A program made the position numbers and the translations under genes. From Coriobacteriaceae bacterium (GTDB taxonomy: Bacteria; Actinomycetota; Coriobacteriia; Anaerosomatales; D1FN1-002), in contig PNNM01000016.1 in NCBI GenBank assembly GCA_013824215.1, positions 1 to 17,238 of the forward strand: a stretch of DNA of 17,238 bases, written 5' to 3'. The stretch's first letter is position 1. Every line of letters starts with the position of its first letter. Under the pieces are notes generated by a model that ran no database searches, had not been told where the DNA came from, and saw only the letters and a list, made by a program, of their open reading frames with translations. Shown in pieces: positions 7,373 to 13,874 of the stretch.

Positions 7373-9349
7373 TTGGCGGCAGAGACCGCGGTGGTGCAGG
7401 CCGGCCGTGGCGGCTTCCGGGCGCTCCTGCGCAACCGGCGCTTCCGCCTGCTGTGGGTCTCGCAGTTCGTCAGCGGGGTCGGCGACTGGCTCGTCATCGG
7501 TTTCCTGATGCCGCTCGTCACCTCGCTGTCGGGCGGGTCGTCGTTCGCGGTTGCCGGGATCATGATCGCGAAGATCATCCCCTCGCTCATGTTCTCCTCG
7601 GTCATCGGCGCACTGATCGACCGCTTCGATCGGCGGCGCGTGATGATCGCCTGCGACGTCGTGCGGGCGGTGCTCGCCCTCGGCCTGCTCGTCACCAACA
7701 GCCTCGCTGCCATCTACCTCATCGTTCTGGTGATGGAGGTGGCCTCGCTGTTCTTCTATCCGGCCAAGAGCGCGCTCATCCCGCACCTCGTGGACGAGGA
7801 CCATCTCGCCGAGGCCAACGGCCTGTCCTACACGACCCAGCAGGCGAGCATGCTGATCGGTCTGACGGCCTCCGGCGCCATCCTGGCGGGCTTCGAGGTG
7901 GCGGTCCGGGCGCTCCTGTCGTCCGGGTTCCCGCTGGTGAACCGGCTCGTGGGGCTGTTCGCTCCCGAGCTGCTCGGTCCCAGGGCCGGCGTATTCCTCG
8001 ACACGCTCACCTTCGTGTTCTCGGCGGCGTGCATCGCTCTCATCCGCGTGCAGGGCTGTGCGGGATGCGGCCGGCCGGAGTTCGAGTGGCGTCTGGTCGG
8101 CCGGGACGCCATCGAGTCGTTCACGTTTCTGGGCGAGCATCGCGAGCTGCGCGCGTTCCTCATCGCGATCGGTCTGGCCATCCTCGGCGGCGGCGCGATC
8201 ATCCCGGTCGGCCTCGTGTACGTGCAGCAGAACCTGACCGGCACGGTGCCCTTCCTCGACATGGTGCCGGTGATCGAGAGGCTGATGGCCGCCCGCCAGA
8301 CGTTCATGCTCGTCCTGCTCGCGTTCGGGATGACGGCGGGCGCGCTCGTCGCGCCACGCCTGTCGGAGCGCCTCAGGCTCCAGGTGCTCTTCTCGGGCAG
8401 CATCGCCGCGTTCGGGCTGGCGATGCTCGGCTTCGCCTCGGTGGGCCTCTACTGGCTCGCGGCGATCTTCGCGGTGGTGGCAGGGGCGGCGGTCGCGGTC
8501 GTGAGCGTGGCGGGGAACACGTATGTCGTACGGACGGTGGACGATTCGATACGCGGACGCGTCTTCACGTCGCTGGAGTCGGTCATCCGGGTGGCGCTGC
8601 TCGTATCGATGGTGGTGGTCGCACCGCTCGGCGACGTGCTCTCAGGCGTCGTGCAGCGCATAGTGGTGGCGAGCGGTGTGGCGCCCGCCGACGTGATGTT
8701 CACCGGCTCGCGCCTGACGCTGCAGTCCGCGTCGCTGATCGTCCTGGGCGCCGCGGTGTTCGCCTACGTGACGCTGTGGCGCCGCTCCGGCAGGGAGGTG
8801 TCGCAAGTGACCGAGCCGAGGGACGTGGGGCTTCCCGGCACCGCCGAGGCGATGGCGGCGCTGACGTGCGGCGAGGCGGTGACGCTCTCGGGCGTCGTGT
8901 ACGTCGCGCGCGACGCGACGCACGCGCGCTTGTCGGGGGAGCTCGAACGCGATGGCGTTCTGCCGTACGGCCTCGCCGGCCAGGTGCTGTTCTACGCCGG
9001 ACCGACTCCGCCGGCTGCCGGGCGCCCTGCCGGAGCGGTGGGGCCGACCACGTCCAGGCGCATGGACGGCTGGACGCCCGAGCTGCTCGCCGCCGGCGTC
9101 ACGGCGACGATCGGCAAGGGCCCGCGCTCGGAGGCGGTGCGCGCAGCGTGCGCCGAGCACGGCGCGGTGTACTTCGCGGTCGTGGGCGGGGCGGCCGCCC
9201 TGCTCGCGCGGCACGTGACCGCGATCGAGCCGGTCGCCTACCCGGAGCTCGGGCCCGAGGCGCTCGTGCGGATGACGCTCGACGAGATGCCTGCCTTCGT
9301 CGCCATCGACGCGCGCGGGTGCGACATGTACGCGGGAGGCGCGCGGTGA
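7373..9349 (+). CDS. MFS transporter fused in frame to class I fumarase beta subunit
   Basis: One open frame of 658 codons encodes two unrelated proteins. Residues 1 to about 478 are a major facilitator superfamily permease with a set of hydrophobic helices consistent with 12 spans, the MFS loop motif as GALIDRFDRRRV after the second helix, and a cytoplasmic Arg-rich end (LWRRSGRE). It resembles drug- or metabolite-efflux MFS proteins; no substrate can be assigned. Residues 479-658 are a complete fumarase beta subunit. The TTG start lies directly after the fumA stop and has GAGGTG 6 bases upstream; GTG at 7391 is an alternative. No stop separates the parts. A 12-span MFS protein ends in the cytoplasm, so a fused soluble domain is topologically possible. 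A one-base insertion error near 8772-8807 is the main alternative. Confidence 0.75.
   Translation: MAAETAVVQAGRGGFRALLRNRRFRLLWVSQFVSGVGDWLVIGFLMPLVTSLSGGSSFAVAGIMIAKIIPSLMFSSVIGALIDRFDRRRVMIACDVVRAVLALGLLVTNSLAAIYLIVLVMEVASLFFYPAKSALIPHLVDEDHLAEANGLSYTTQQASMLIGLTASGAILAGFEVAVRALLSSGFPLVNRLVGLFAPELLGPRAGVFLDTLTFVFSAACIALIRVQGCAGCGRPEFEWRLVGRDAIESFTFLGEHRELRAFLIAIGLAILGGGAIIPVGLVYVQQNLTGTVPFLDMVPVIERLMAARQTFMLVLLAFGMTAGALVAPRLSERLRLQVLFSGSIAAFGLAMLGFASVGLYWLAAIFAVVAGAAVAVVSVAGNTYVVRTVDDSIRGRVFTSLESVIRVALLVSMVVVAPLGDVLSGVVQRIVVASGVAPADVMFTGSRLTLQSASLIVLGAAVFAYVTLWRRSGREVSQVTEPRDVGLPGTAEAMAALTCGEAVTLSGVVYVARDATHARLSGELERDGVLPYGLAGQVLFYAGPTPPAAGRPAGAVGPTTSRRMDGWTPELLAAGVTATIGKGPRSEAVRAACAEHGAVYFAVVGGAAALLARHVTAIEPVAYPELGPEALVRMTLDEMPAFVAIDARGCDMYAGGAR
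8792..8798 (+). promoter_or_regulatory. Internal ribosome binding site for fumB
   Basis: AGGGAGG matches the anti-Shine-Dalgarno core and lies 8 bases before the GTG at 8807, inside the open frame of the transporter. An equally strong copy of the same heptamer precedes ricT. Its position exactly at the junction of the two domains suggests independent initiation of the fumarase beta subunit. Confidence 0.7.
8807..9349 (+). CDS. fumB: Fumarate hydratase beta subunit, possible internal start within the fusion frame
   Basis: From the GTG at 8807 the frame encodes 180 residues, the normal length for a free class I fumarase beta subunit, with its N terminus intact. Signatures are LSGVVYVARDATH near the start, GPTTSRRMD at residues 557-565 of the full frame, and GKGPRS with Lys582. 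The Thr, Arg and Lys in these motifs belong to the substrate site shared with the alpha subunit. AGGGAGG at 8792-8798 ends 8 bases before this GTG, an excellent ribosome binding site. The GTG overlaps a TGA in another frame (GTGA), the same arrangement as at tmk and nuoK. Free beta subunit is therefore likely made from here whether or not the fusion protein also exists. It would pair with the alpha subunit encoded at 6536-7372. Confidence 0.8.
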   Translation: MTEPRDVGLPGTAEAMAALTCGEAVTLSGVVYVARDATHARLSGELERDGVLPYGLAGQVLFYAGPTPPAAGRPAGAVGPTTSRRMDGWTPELLAAGVTATIGKGPRSEAVRAACAEHGAVYFAVVGGAAALLARHVTAIEPVAYPELGPEALVRMTLDEMPAFVAIDARGCDMYAGGAR

Positions 9350-9984
9350 CAGGCGCGTTCATCACGCTCGAGGGCGGCGAGGGCTGTGGCAAGACGACGC
9401 AGATGCCGCTGCTCGTCGGGCGGCTCGAGGCGCTCGGTGCGGACGTGCTGGTCCTGCGCGAACCGGGAGGCACCGTCGTCGGTGACCGCCTGCGTGAGAT
9501 CCTGCTCGACGCGACGCATCTCGGCCGAGTGGAGCCGCGAGCGGAGCTGCTGATGTACGAGGCCGCCCGTGCGCAGCTCGTCGGCGAGCGCATACGCCCG
9601 GCGCTTGCGCAGGGCCGCACCGTCGTGTGCGACCGGTTCTTCGACTCCACGACGGCATACCAGGGCTACGGGCGCGGCCTCGACCTCGAGAGTATCCGGG
9701 AGTCGAATCTCGCCGCCACCGGCGGACTGGTGCCGCACGCCACGATCGTCATCGACATCGATCCGCGGACCGGCCTGGAACGCGCCGGGCGGGAGGGAGC
9801 CGATCGGCTGGAGTCCGAGGCCCTCGGCTTCCACGATCGCGTTCGCGAGGGGTTCCTGGCCATCGCGAGGTCCGAGCCGGACCGCGTGCGCGTGGTGGAC
9901 GGCAGCGGACCGGTCGAAGAGGTGGCCGAACGCGTCTGGTCGGCTGTGGAGTCGCGCCTCCGCGCGCTGGGGGTGCTGGGCTGA
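9346..9984 (+). CDS. tmk: Thymidylate kinase
   Basis: Tmk phosphorylates dTMP to dTDP, an essential step of dTTP synthesis. The 212-residue product has the P-loop GGEGCGKT at residues 10-17, the DR(F/Y) motif at Asp96-Arg97-Phe98 followed by the family stretch STTAYQGYGRG, and an Arg-containing LID segment around residues 146-156 (RAGREGADRLE). Length and motif order are normal. The GTG start at 9346 overlaps the TGA of the upstream frame (GTGA) and has GGGAGG 7 bases upstream, so translation is coupled to the fumarase beta frame. holB begins 2 bases after the stop. The tmk-holB-ricT order is the conserved Gram-positive arrangement, minus the small genes between tmk and holB in Bacillus. Confidence 0.96.
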   Translation: MTGAFITLEGGEGCGKTTQMPLLVGRLEALGADVLVLREPGGTVVGDRLREILLDATHLGRVEPRAELLMYEAARAQLVGERIRPALAQGRTVVCDRFFDSTTAYQGYGRGLDLESIRESNLAATGGLVPHATIVIDIDPRTGLERAGREGADRLESEALGFHDRVREGFLAIARSEPDRVRVVDGSGPVEEVAERVWSAVESRLRALGVLG

Positions 9985-9986
9985 CG

Positions 9987-11108
9987 ATGGCGCGCCCGTG
10001 CGTGTGGGACGAACTCGTGGGCCAGCGGACGGTGGCCGAGCGGCTCCGTGCCGCCGTGACCGCCGACGCGGTGACCCACGCGTACCTGCTCGTGGGCCCG
10101 CCCGGCTCGGGCAAGAAGACCGCCGCGCGTGCGCTGGCGTGCGCGCTCGTGTGCGATGACGGCGGCTGCGGTGCCTGCCCGACGTGCTATCGCGTCAAGA
10201 AGGGCTTCCACCCCGACGTGCGCATCGTCTCCCCCGAAGGCGCCGCCGGCTACCTTGTGGAGCAGGTCCGCGACATCATCCACGACGCCCACCTGGCCGC
10301 TGTGGAGGCGACGCGGAAGATCTACATCATCGAGGCCGCCGACGCGTTCAACGAGTCCGCTGCCAACGCGTTCCTGAAAACGCTCGAGGAGCCGCCCGAT
10401 CACGTCGTGATGATCCTGCTGGCCAACGGGTACGATGCCGTGCTGCCGACGATCGCCTCGCGCTGCCAGATCGTGCGGCTCCGTCGGATCCCGCCCTCGC
10501 TCGCGGTGGACGTGCTTCGAGAGCGTTCCGGCGCTTCCGAGGAGGACGCCCTGGCCGCCTTGGCCGCATCCGGCGGCGTGGTCGCGCGCGCGCTCGATTT
10601 CGTGCGCTCGCAGTCGAAGCGGGAGGCCCGGCGCGAACTGCTCGGCGTGCTGAAGGACCTCCCGGCGATGGACGCCGCGGATGTGCTGGCGTCGGCGCGG
10701 CGCGTGCTCGAGGCTGTCCGCGCCCCTCTGGCCGAGATCAAGGAGCGCCACGGGGCGGAGCTCGCGGAGCGCAAGGAGTTCGGTGGTCCGCTGGCCGCTC
10801 TGGAGCAGCGCCAGAAGCGGGAGATGACCGCCCGCGAGCGAGAGGCCGTCCTCGAGGTGATCGACATGACCGCGAGCTGGCTGAGGGATTGCTTGGCGAT
10901 GGCGGAAGGCACGCCCGAGGTGGTCGCCAACCGGGACGTCTCGGACGCCATGGACGAGGTCGCGGCGGTCCTCACCGCGGGGGCCGCTGTCCGCGCTCTG
11001 GACGCGGTCGCCGAGGCGCGCAGGCGTATCTCCTATAATGTGAGCCCCCAGCTGGCCGTCGAGGCCATGCTGTTCGACGTCAGGGAGGTCCTCTCATGCC
11101 CACGATAG
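9987..11108 (+). CDS. holB: DNA polymerase III delta-prime subunit
   Basis: Delta-prime is a stator subunit of the AAA+ clamp loader that places the sliding clamp on primed DNA. The 373-residue product has a Walker A motif GPPGSGKKT at residues 37-45, a zinc module with cysteines at 56, 61, 64 and 67, FLKTLEEPP in the Walker B/sensor region, and the SRC motif at 158-160 carrying the trans-acting Arg. The C-terminal part is helical and matches the collar only loosely. The length and the position between tmk and ricT favour HolB over DnaX, which is usually longer. ATG at 9987 was chosen: the open frame extends upstream, but that part overlaps tmk and has no homology. The end overlaps ricT by 13 bases. 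Confidence 0.92.
   Translation: MARPCVWDELVGQRTVAERLRAAVTADAVTHAYLLVGPPGSGKKTAARALACALVCDDGGCGACPTCYRVKKGFHPDVRIVSPEGAAGYLVEQVRDIIHDAHLAAVEATRKIYIIEAADAFNESAANAFLKTLEEPPDHVVMILLANGYDAVLPTIASRCQIVRLRRIPPSLAVDVLRERSGASEEDALAALAASGGVVARALDFVRSQSKREARRELLGVLKDLPAMDAADVLASARRVLEAVRAPLAEIKERHGAELAERKEFGGPLAALEQRQKREMTAREREAVLEVIDMTASWLRDCLAMAEGTPEVVANRDVSDAMDEVAAVLTAGAAVRALDAVAEARRRISYNVSPQLAVEAMLFDVREVLSCPR
11082..11088 (+). promoter_or_regulatory. Ribosome binding site that sets the ricT start
   Basis: AGGGAGG, 7 bases before the ATG at 11096, lies inside the end of holB and fixes the ricT start upstream of the holB stop codon. Confidence 0.8.
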
Positions 11109-12235
11109 TGGGTGTCAGGCTGCGCAACGCGGCCAAGGTCTTGTGGTTCGATCCCGCCGGCAACGAGCCGGCGGTGCACGACCGTGTCATCGTGCGCACG
11201 GAACGCGGCGAGGAGATCGGCGAGGTGGCCGAGGCATCGCACGAGGTGGAGAGCTCGGCGCTGCGCGCGCCCCTCAAGCCGGTGCTGCGCGTGGCGACAG
11301 CGCACGACCTGGAGAAGGCCTCGGCGCTGACCGAGCGCGAAGGCGACGCGATGAAGGTCTACCGCGAAGTCGTGAAGAAGCATGGGCTCGACATGAAGCC
11401 CACCGAGGTCGAGTTCCTGTTCGACGGCTCCAAGGCGGTGCTCTACTTCGTCGCCGAGGAACGCGTCGACTTCCGCGAGCTGGTCAAGGAGCTCTCATCG
11501 CGTCTCGACACCCGCGTGGACATGCGGCAGATCGGCGTGCGGGACGAGGCCCGGATGGTCGGCGGGCTCGGCCACTGCGGCGAGCAACTGTGCTGCGTGC
11601 GCTTCGGCGGCGAGTTCCAGCCGGTCTCCATCCGGATGGCCAAGGAACAGGACCTGCCGCTCAACCCGCTGAAGATCTCCGGGCTGTGCGGGCGGCTGAT
11701 GTGCTGCTTGCGTTACGAGTACGACGCGTACAAGGATTTCAAGGGCCGCGCGCCCAAACGTGGGGCGATGATCGAGACGCCGGTCGGCGATGCCAAGGTC
11801 GTGGACCTCAACACGCCTCGCGAGATGGTGACTCTCTCGCTTCCCGAGGGCGGCGGGCAGGTCAAACTCCCGCTCGAGGCCCTCGAGTGCGGCAAAGGTG
11901 CCGGTTGTCCGTGCCGGGTCAATGCCGAGGCCTTCGAAGCGGCCCGCGCTCCGGCCCTGCCCTCGGCCTTCGCGGCGGCCGCGCGGGACGAACAGGCCTC
12001 CGCGCCGGCTGCCGAACCCGCTCCGTCGCGCTCCAGGAAGCGGCGGGAGCGCAAGCCGGGTGGCGACCGGTCGTCGGAGAAGAGCGCGCCCAAGCAGGAA
12101 CAGAAGGCCGCCGCCTCTCCGCCCGAGAAGCAGGCGGAGCAGGCCAAGCCGCAGGCGCCGTCCGGACGCAGGCGCCGCCGGCGCCGCTCCTCGGGTGGCG
12201 GCGGCGGGGGTGGCGCGGGAGCGCCCGGCGTGTAG
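11096..12235 (+). CDS. ricT: RicT/YaaT-like PSP1-domain protein with basic low-complexity tail
   Basis: This is a PSP1 C-terminal domain protein of the RicT (YaaT) family. In Bacillus, RicT works with RicA and RicF in the Fe-S-containing Y-complex, which influences RNase Y-dependent mRNA processing and phosphorelay output. The family's cysteine clusters are present: Cys161, Cys166 and Cys167 (GHCGEQLCC), then Cys198, Cys203 and Cys204 (GLCGRLMCC). A further cysteine-rich knuckle is at 265-273. After about residue 275 the protein changes to an Ala/Pro/Lys/Arg-rich low-complexity tail ending in seven Arg and a Gly run, probably disordered and able to bind nucleic acid. Total length is 379 residues, about 100 more than the usual core. 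Its place after holB matches the Bacillus order. No ricA or ricF is seen in the window. Confidence 0.9.
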   Translation: MPTIVGVRLRNAAKVLWFDPAGNEPAVHDRVIVRTERGEEIGEVAEASHEVESSALRAPLKPVLRVATAHDLEKASALTEREGDAMKVYREVVKKHGLDMKPTEVEFLFDGSKAVLYFVAEERVDFRELVKELSSRLDTRVDMRQIGVRDEARMVGGLGHCGEQLCCVRFGGEFQPVSIRMAKEQDLPLNPLKISGLCGRLMCCLRYEYDAYKDFKGRAPKRGAMIETPVGDAKVVDLNTPREMVTLSLPEGGGQVKLPLEALECGKGAGCPCRVNAEAFEAARAPALPSAFAAAARDEQASAPAAEPAPSRSRKRRERKPGGDRSSEKSAPKQEQKAAASPPEKQAEQAKPQAPSGRRRRRRRSSGGGGGGGAGAPGV

Positions 12236-12238
12236 AAT
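12233..12238 (+). promoter_or_regulatory. Candidate -10 element for tRNA-Thr
   Basis: TAGAAT overlaps the ricT stop codon, and TG immediately precedes it. The tRNA begins 14 bases after the hexamer, so a start about 7 bases downstream would give a very short 5' leader, as is common for tRNA genes. No good -35 is seen in the Gly-codon run upstream. Confidence 0.35.
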
Positions 12239-12251
12239 ATGCGTCTGCCAC

Positions 12252-12326
12252 GCCGCCTTAGCTCAATGGCAGAGCAACGCACTCGTAATGCGTAGGTTGA
12301 GGGTTCAACTCCCTTGGGCGGCTCCA
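12252..12326 (+). tRNA. tRNA-Thr (anticodon CGT)
   Basis: A full cloverleaf can be folded by eye. The acceptor stem GCCGCCT pairs with GGGCGGC (one T-G pair at the base). The D-arm has AGCTCAATGGCAGAGC. The anticodon stem ACGCA/TGCGT encloses the loop CTCGTAA, with anticodon CGT reading the Thr codon ACG. The T-arm has loop TTCAACT. The discriminator base is T, and the 3' CCA is encoded in the DNA. ACG is a sensible codon for a GC-rich genome. The gene sits alone between ricT and a terminator-like hairpin. Confidence 0.96.
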
Positions 12327-12336
12327 GGAACGTGAC

Positions 12337-12363
12337 GAAGGGCGGCCCCATCGGCCGCCCTTC
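12337..12363 (+). terminator. Terminator-like hairpin after tRNA-Thr
   Basis: A perfect 11-base stem (GAAGGGCGGCC and GGCCGCCCTTC) with a 5-base loop starts 10 bases after the tRNA CCA. It is the strongest hairpin noticed in the window. There is no T-tract, as is often the case in high-GC genomes. It likely ends the tRNA transcript and separates it from the nuo promoter. Confidence 0.65.
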
Positions 12364-12406
12364 ATGCGTGCCGCGCCGCTCCGCGGGGCCCGGGAAAGAA
12401 CCGCTC

Positions 12407-12435
12407 TTGCCCGGCTATGTAACGCGTGTTACATT
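12407..12435 (+). promoter_or_regulatory. Candidate promoter of the nuo operon
   Basis: TTGCCC (12407-12412) and TACATT (12430-12435) are separated by exactly 17 bases, the best sigma-70-type spacing found in the window. The site lies in an AT-richer patch just after the terminator hairpin and 116 bases before the nuoA start, leaving a leader of about 110 bases. The palindrome at 12418-12433 lies between and over these elements. Confidence 0.5.
12418..12433 (+). promoter_or_regulatory. Operator-like inverted repeat overlapping the nuo promoter
   Basis: TGTAAC-GCGT-GTTACA is a perfect 6+6 inverted repeat with a 4-base centre; counting the flanking A and T the arms are 7 bases. Written as TGTAA-N6-TTACA it has the layout of Rex (TGTGA-N6-TCACA core) and CRP/FNR-family sites, with A in place of G in each half. 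It covers the -10 hexamer in part, so a bound protein would block RNA polymerase. Rex is known to repress nuo genes in Streptomyces, which makes a redox regulator attractive, but the protein is not identified here. Confidence 0.55.
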
Positions 12436-12551
12436 GTCGCGCACCGCGCCCGACCGGACGGCGAACCGACCGGCGGGTGTTGTCGTATCCTGTGGCCTTG
12501 GGGCGCCCGCGCCGAGCGGGCCGCCACCTCAGGCGCGACGGAGGCTTAGCT

Positions 12552-12905
12552 TTGCCGGGACACCTCACGATAGCGGTCTTCGCGATGCTCGGCGCCGGCT
12601 TCGTGGCCGTGACGCTCCTGTTCTCGCGCGTCCTCCAGCACCGGTCCTTCGGGGATGAGAAGTACAGCCCCTACGAGTGCGGATCCGACCCGGTCGGACC
12701 TCCCTGGGTGCAGTTCCGGATCGGCTACTACGTGTACGCGCTGCTGTTCGTGGTCTTCGACATCGAGACCGTCTTCCTCTACCCGTGGGCGGTCGCCTAC
12801 GGGAGCCTCGGCATGTTCGTGCTGCTCGAGATGGCCGTGTTCATCGGGATCCTCGCCTTCGGTCTCGCGTACGCGTGGAAGGAGGGCGCGCTGACATGGC
12901 GCTAG
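12552..12905 (+). CDS. nuoA: NADH-quinone oxidoreductase-type complex I subunit A
   Basis: NuoA is a small membrane subunit of respiratory complex I that contacts the quinone-binding region. The 117-residue product has three hydrophobic helices and the family loop KYSPYECG with Cys43, which lies near the quinone site, followed by FRIGYYVYALLFVVFDIE with its conserved acidic residues inside helix 2. The start is TTG at 12552, preceded by GGAGG 7 bases upstream; it gives a protein of normal NuoA length. The frame is open further upstream, but the extra part is Arg-rich and not NuoA-like. It overlaps nuoB by 10 bases. It is the first gene of the nuoABCDHIJK run. Confidence 0.94.
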   Translation: MPGHLTIAVFAMLGAGFVAVTLLFSRVLQHRSFGDEKYSPYECGSDPVGPPWVQFRIGYYVYALLFVVFDIETVFLYPWAVAYGSLGMFVLLEMAVFIGILAFGLAYAWKEGALTWR

Positions 12906-13396
12906 ACCGCCTGACGGGGGAGAACTCCGTGCTGTTCGTCCGCAGCGAGCAGCTCTTCGACACAGCGCGGCGCAACTCGCTGTGGTACCTGCTGTTCGGC
13001 ATCGCGTGCTGCGCCATCGAGATGATGCACGCCGGTGGTCCGCGCTTCGACTTCGACCGCTTCGGCATCTTCCACCGCGGCACGCCGAGGCAATCTGACG
13101 TGATGATCGTGGCGGGCACCGTCAACAAGAAGATGGCGCACACCGTCAAGCGTCTCTACGAGCAGATGCCGAACCCGAAGTGGGTCATCGCGATGGGCGC
13201 CTGCGCGTCCACCGGCGGCCCGTTCCGCATGTATCCCAACGTCGTGCTGGGCGTGGACCAGGTCGTGCCCGTCGATGTCTACGTGCCCGGATGCCCGCCT
13301 CGGCCCGAGGCGCTCCAGTACGGCTTCATGCAGCTCCAAGAGAAGATCCGCTCGACCTCGGAGGAGCGCCTTGCCGCCCGACGCGACCGCGCTTAG
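12896..13396 (+). CDS. nuoB: Complex I subunit B (N2 cluster subunit)
   Basis: NuoB carries the terminal [4Fe-4S] cluster N2, which passes electrons to quinone. The 166-residue product has all four expected cysteines: the adjacent pair Cys38-Cys39 (GIACCAIEMM), Cys103 in GACAS and Cys133 in PGCPPRPE. The length is normal. The ATG at 12896 lies inside the end of nuoA and has GGAGGG 9 bases upstream. The sequence has no sign of being the related hydrogenase small-subunit homologue (EchC type), because it sits with nuoA, C and D in the standard complex I order. Confidence 0.97.
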   Translation: MALDRLTGENSVLFVRSEQLFDTARRNSLWYLLFGIACCAIEMMHAGGPRFDFDRFGIFHRGTPRQSDVMIVAGTVNKKMAHTVKRLYEQMPNPKWVIAMGACASTGGPFRMYPNVVLGVDQVVPVDVYVPGCPPRPEALQYGFMQLQEKIRSTSEERLAARRDRA

Positions 13397-13874
13397 CCGC
13401 ACGCTCGTCTCGGCGGGTGTCGAGGGGGCCGGGGTCTCGGAGGAGGCCTTGGGCGTGCTCGCGCGCGTTCCGACGGACGCCGTCGCCGGCGCTCTCGCGG
13501 CGCTGGCCGAGGATGGGTACTCCTTCCTCGTCGACCTGTTCGTGACCGACTCCGGCGAGGCGCTCGAACTCACCTACCACCTGCGGTCCTTCGGGACCGA
13601 CGACGAGGTGTTCGTGCGCGCCGTCGCCGGCCACGGGGCGGAAGTGCCCTCCGTGTGGGAGACGCATCCTGCCGCGCTCTACGCCGAGCGTGAGGCCGCC
13701 GAGATGTTCGGCCTGAGCTTCCCGGGTCACCCGAACCCCAAGCGCCTGCTGACCACCGATGAGATCGGCGAGCCGCCGCTGCTGAAGTCGGTACCGCTCC
13801 GCGCGCACCATGAGGTGGCGCGTCCGGGCATCGTGCGCGTCGCTCCCGAGCCCTCGCAGGAGGACGAGGGATGA
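13371..13874 (+). CDS. nuoC: Complex I subunit C (30 kDa type)
   Basis: NuoC is a peripheral-arm subunit that packs against NuoB and NuoD. The 167-residue product holds the family signature EREAAEMFGLSFPGHPNPKRLL, here stated by its key parts: ERE, MFG and GHP followed by KRLL. The start is TTG at 13371, with GGAGG 6 bases upstream, and it lies 26 bases inside the end of nuoB. The frame is open further upstream but overlaps nuoB there. The region before the signature is variable in this family, so the exact N terminus is less certain. It ends in an ATGA overlap with nuoD. Confidence 0.93.
   Translation: MPPDATALSRTLVSAGVEGAGVSEEALGVLARVPTDAVAGALAALAEDGYSFLVDLFVTDSGEALELTYHLRSFGTDDEVFVRAVAGHGAEVPSVWETHPAALYAEREAAEMFGLSFPGHPNPKRLLTTDEIGEPPLLKSVPLRAHHEVARPGIVRVAPEPSQEDEG

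Noticed and set aside
6257..8140. Long minus-strand open frame of more than 600 codons opposite mdh, fumA and the MFS gene
   Set aside because: Its translation is Arg/His/Gly/Glu-rich low complexity with no domain, typical of an antisense shadow of GC-rich codons. The + strand has clear conserved proteins.
11034..11039. Perfect TATAAT hexamer inside the end of holB, 56 bases before ricT
   Set aside because: No -35 is found at a suitable distance and the bases are explained by codons of holB. An internal promoter for ricT remains possible but unsupported.
12194..12222. G-quadruplex in the G-rich 3' end of ricT
   Set aside because: Only three runs of three or more G are present, so a standard four-run, three-layer quadruplex is not supported; Gly codons explain the run.
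12505..12521. GCCCGC/GCGGGC hairpin in the nuoA leader as a riboswitch or attenuator
   Set aside because: It is a single 6-base stem without conserved riboswitch elements or an alternative structure that I can see.
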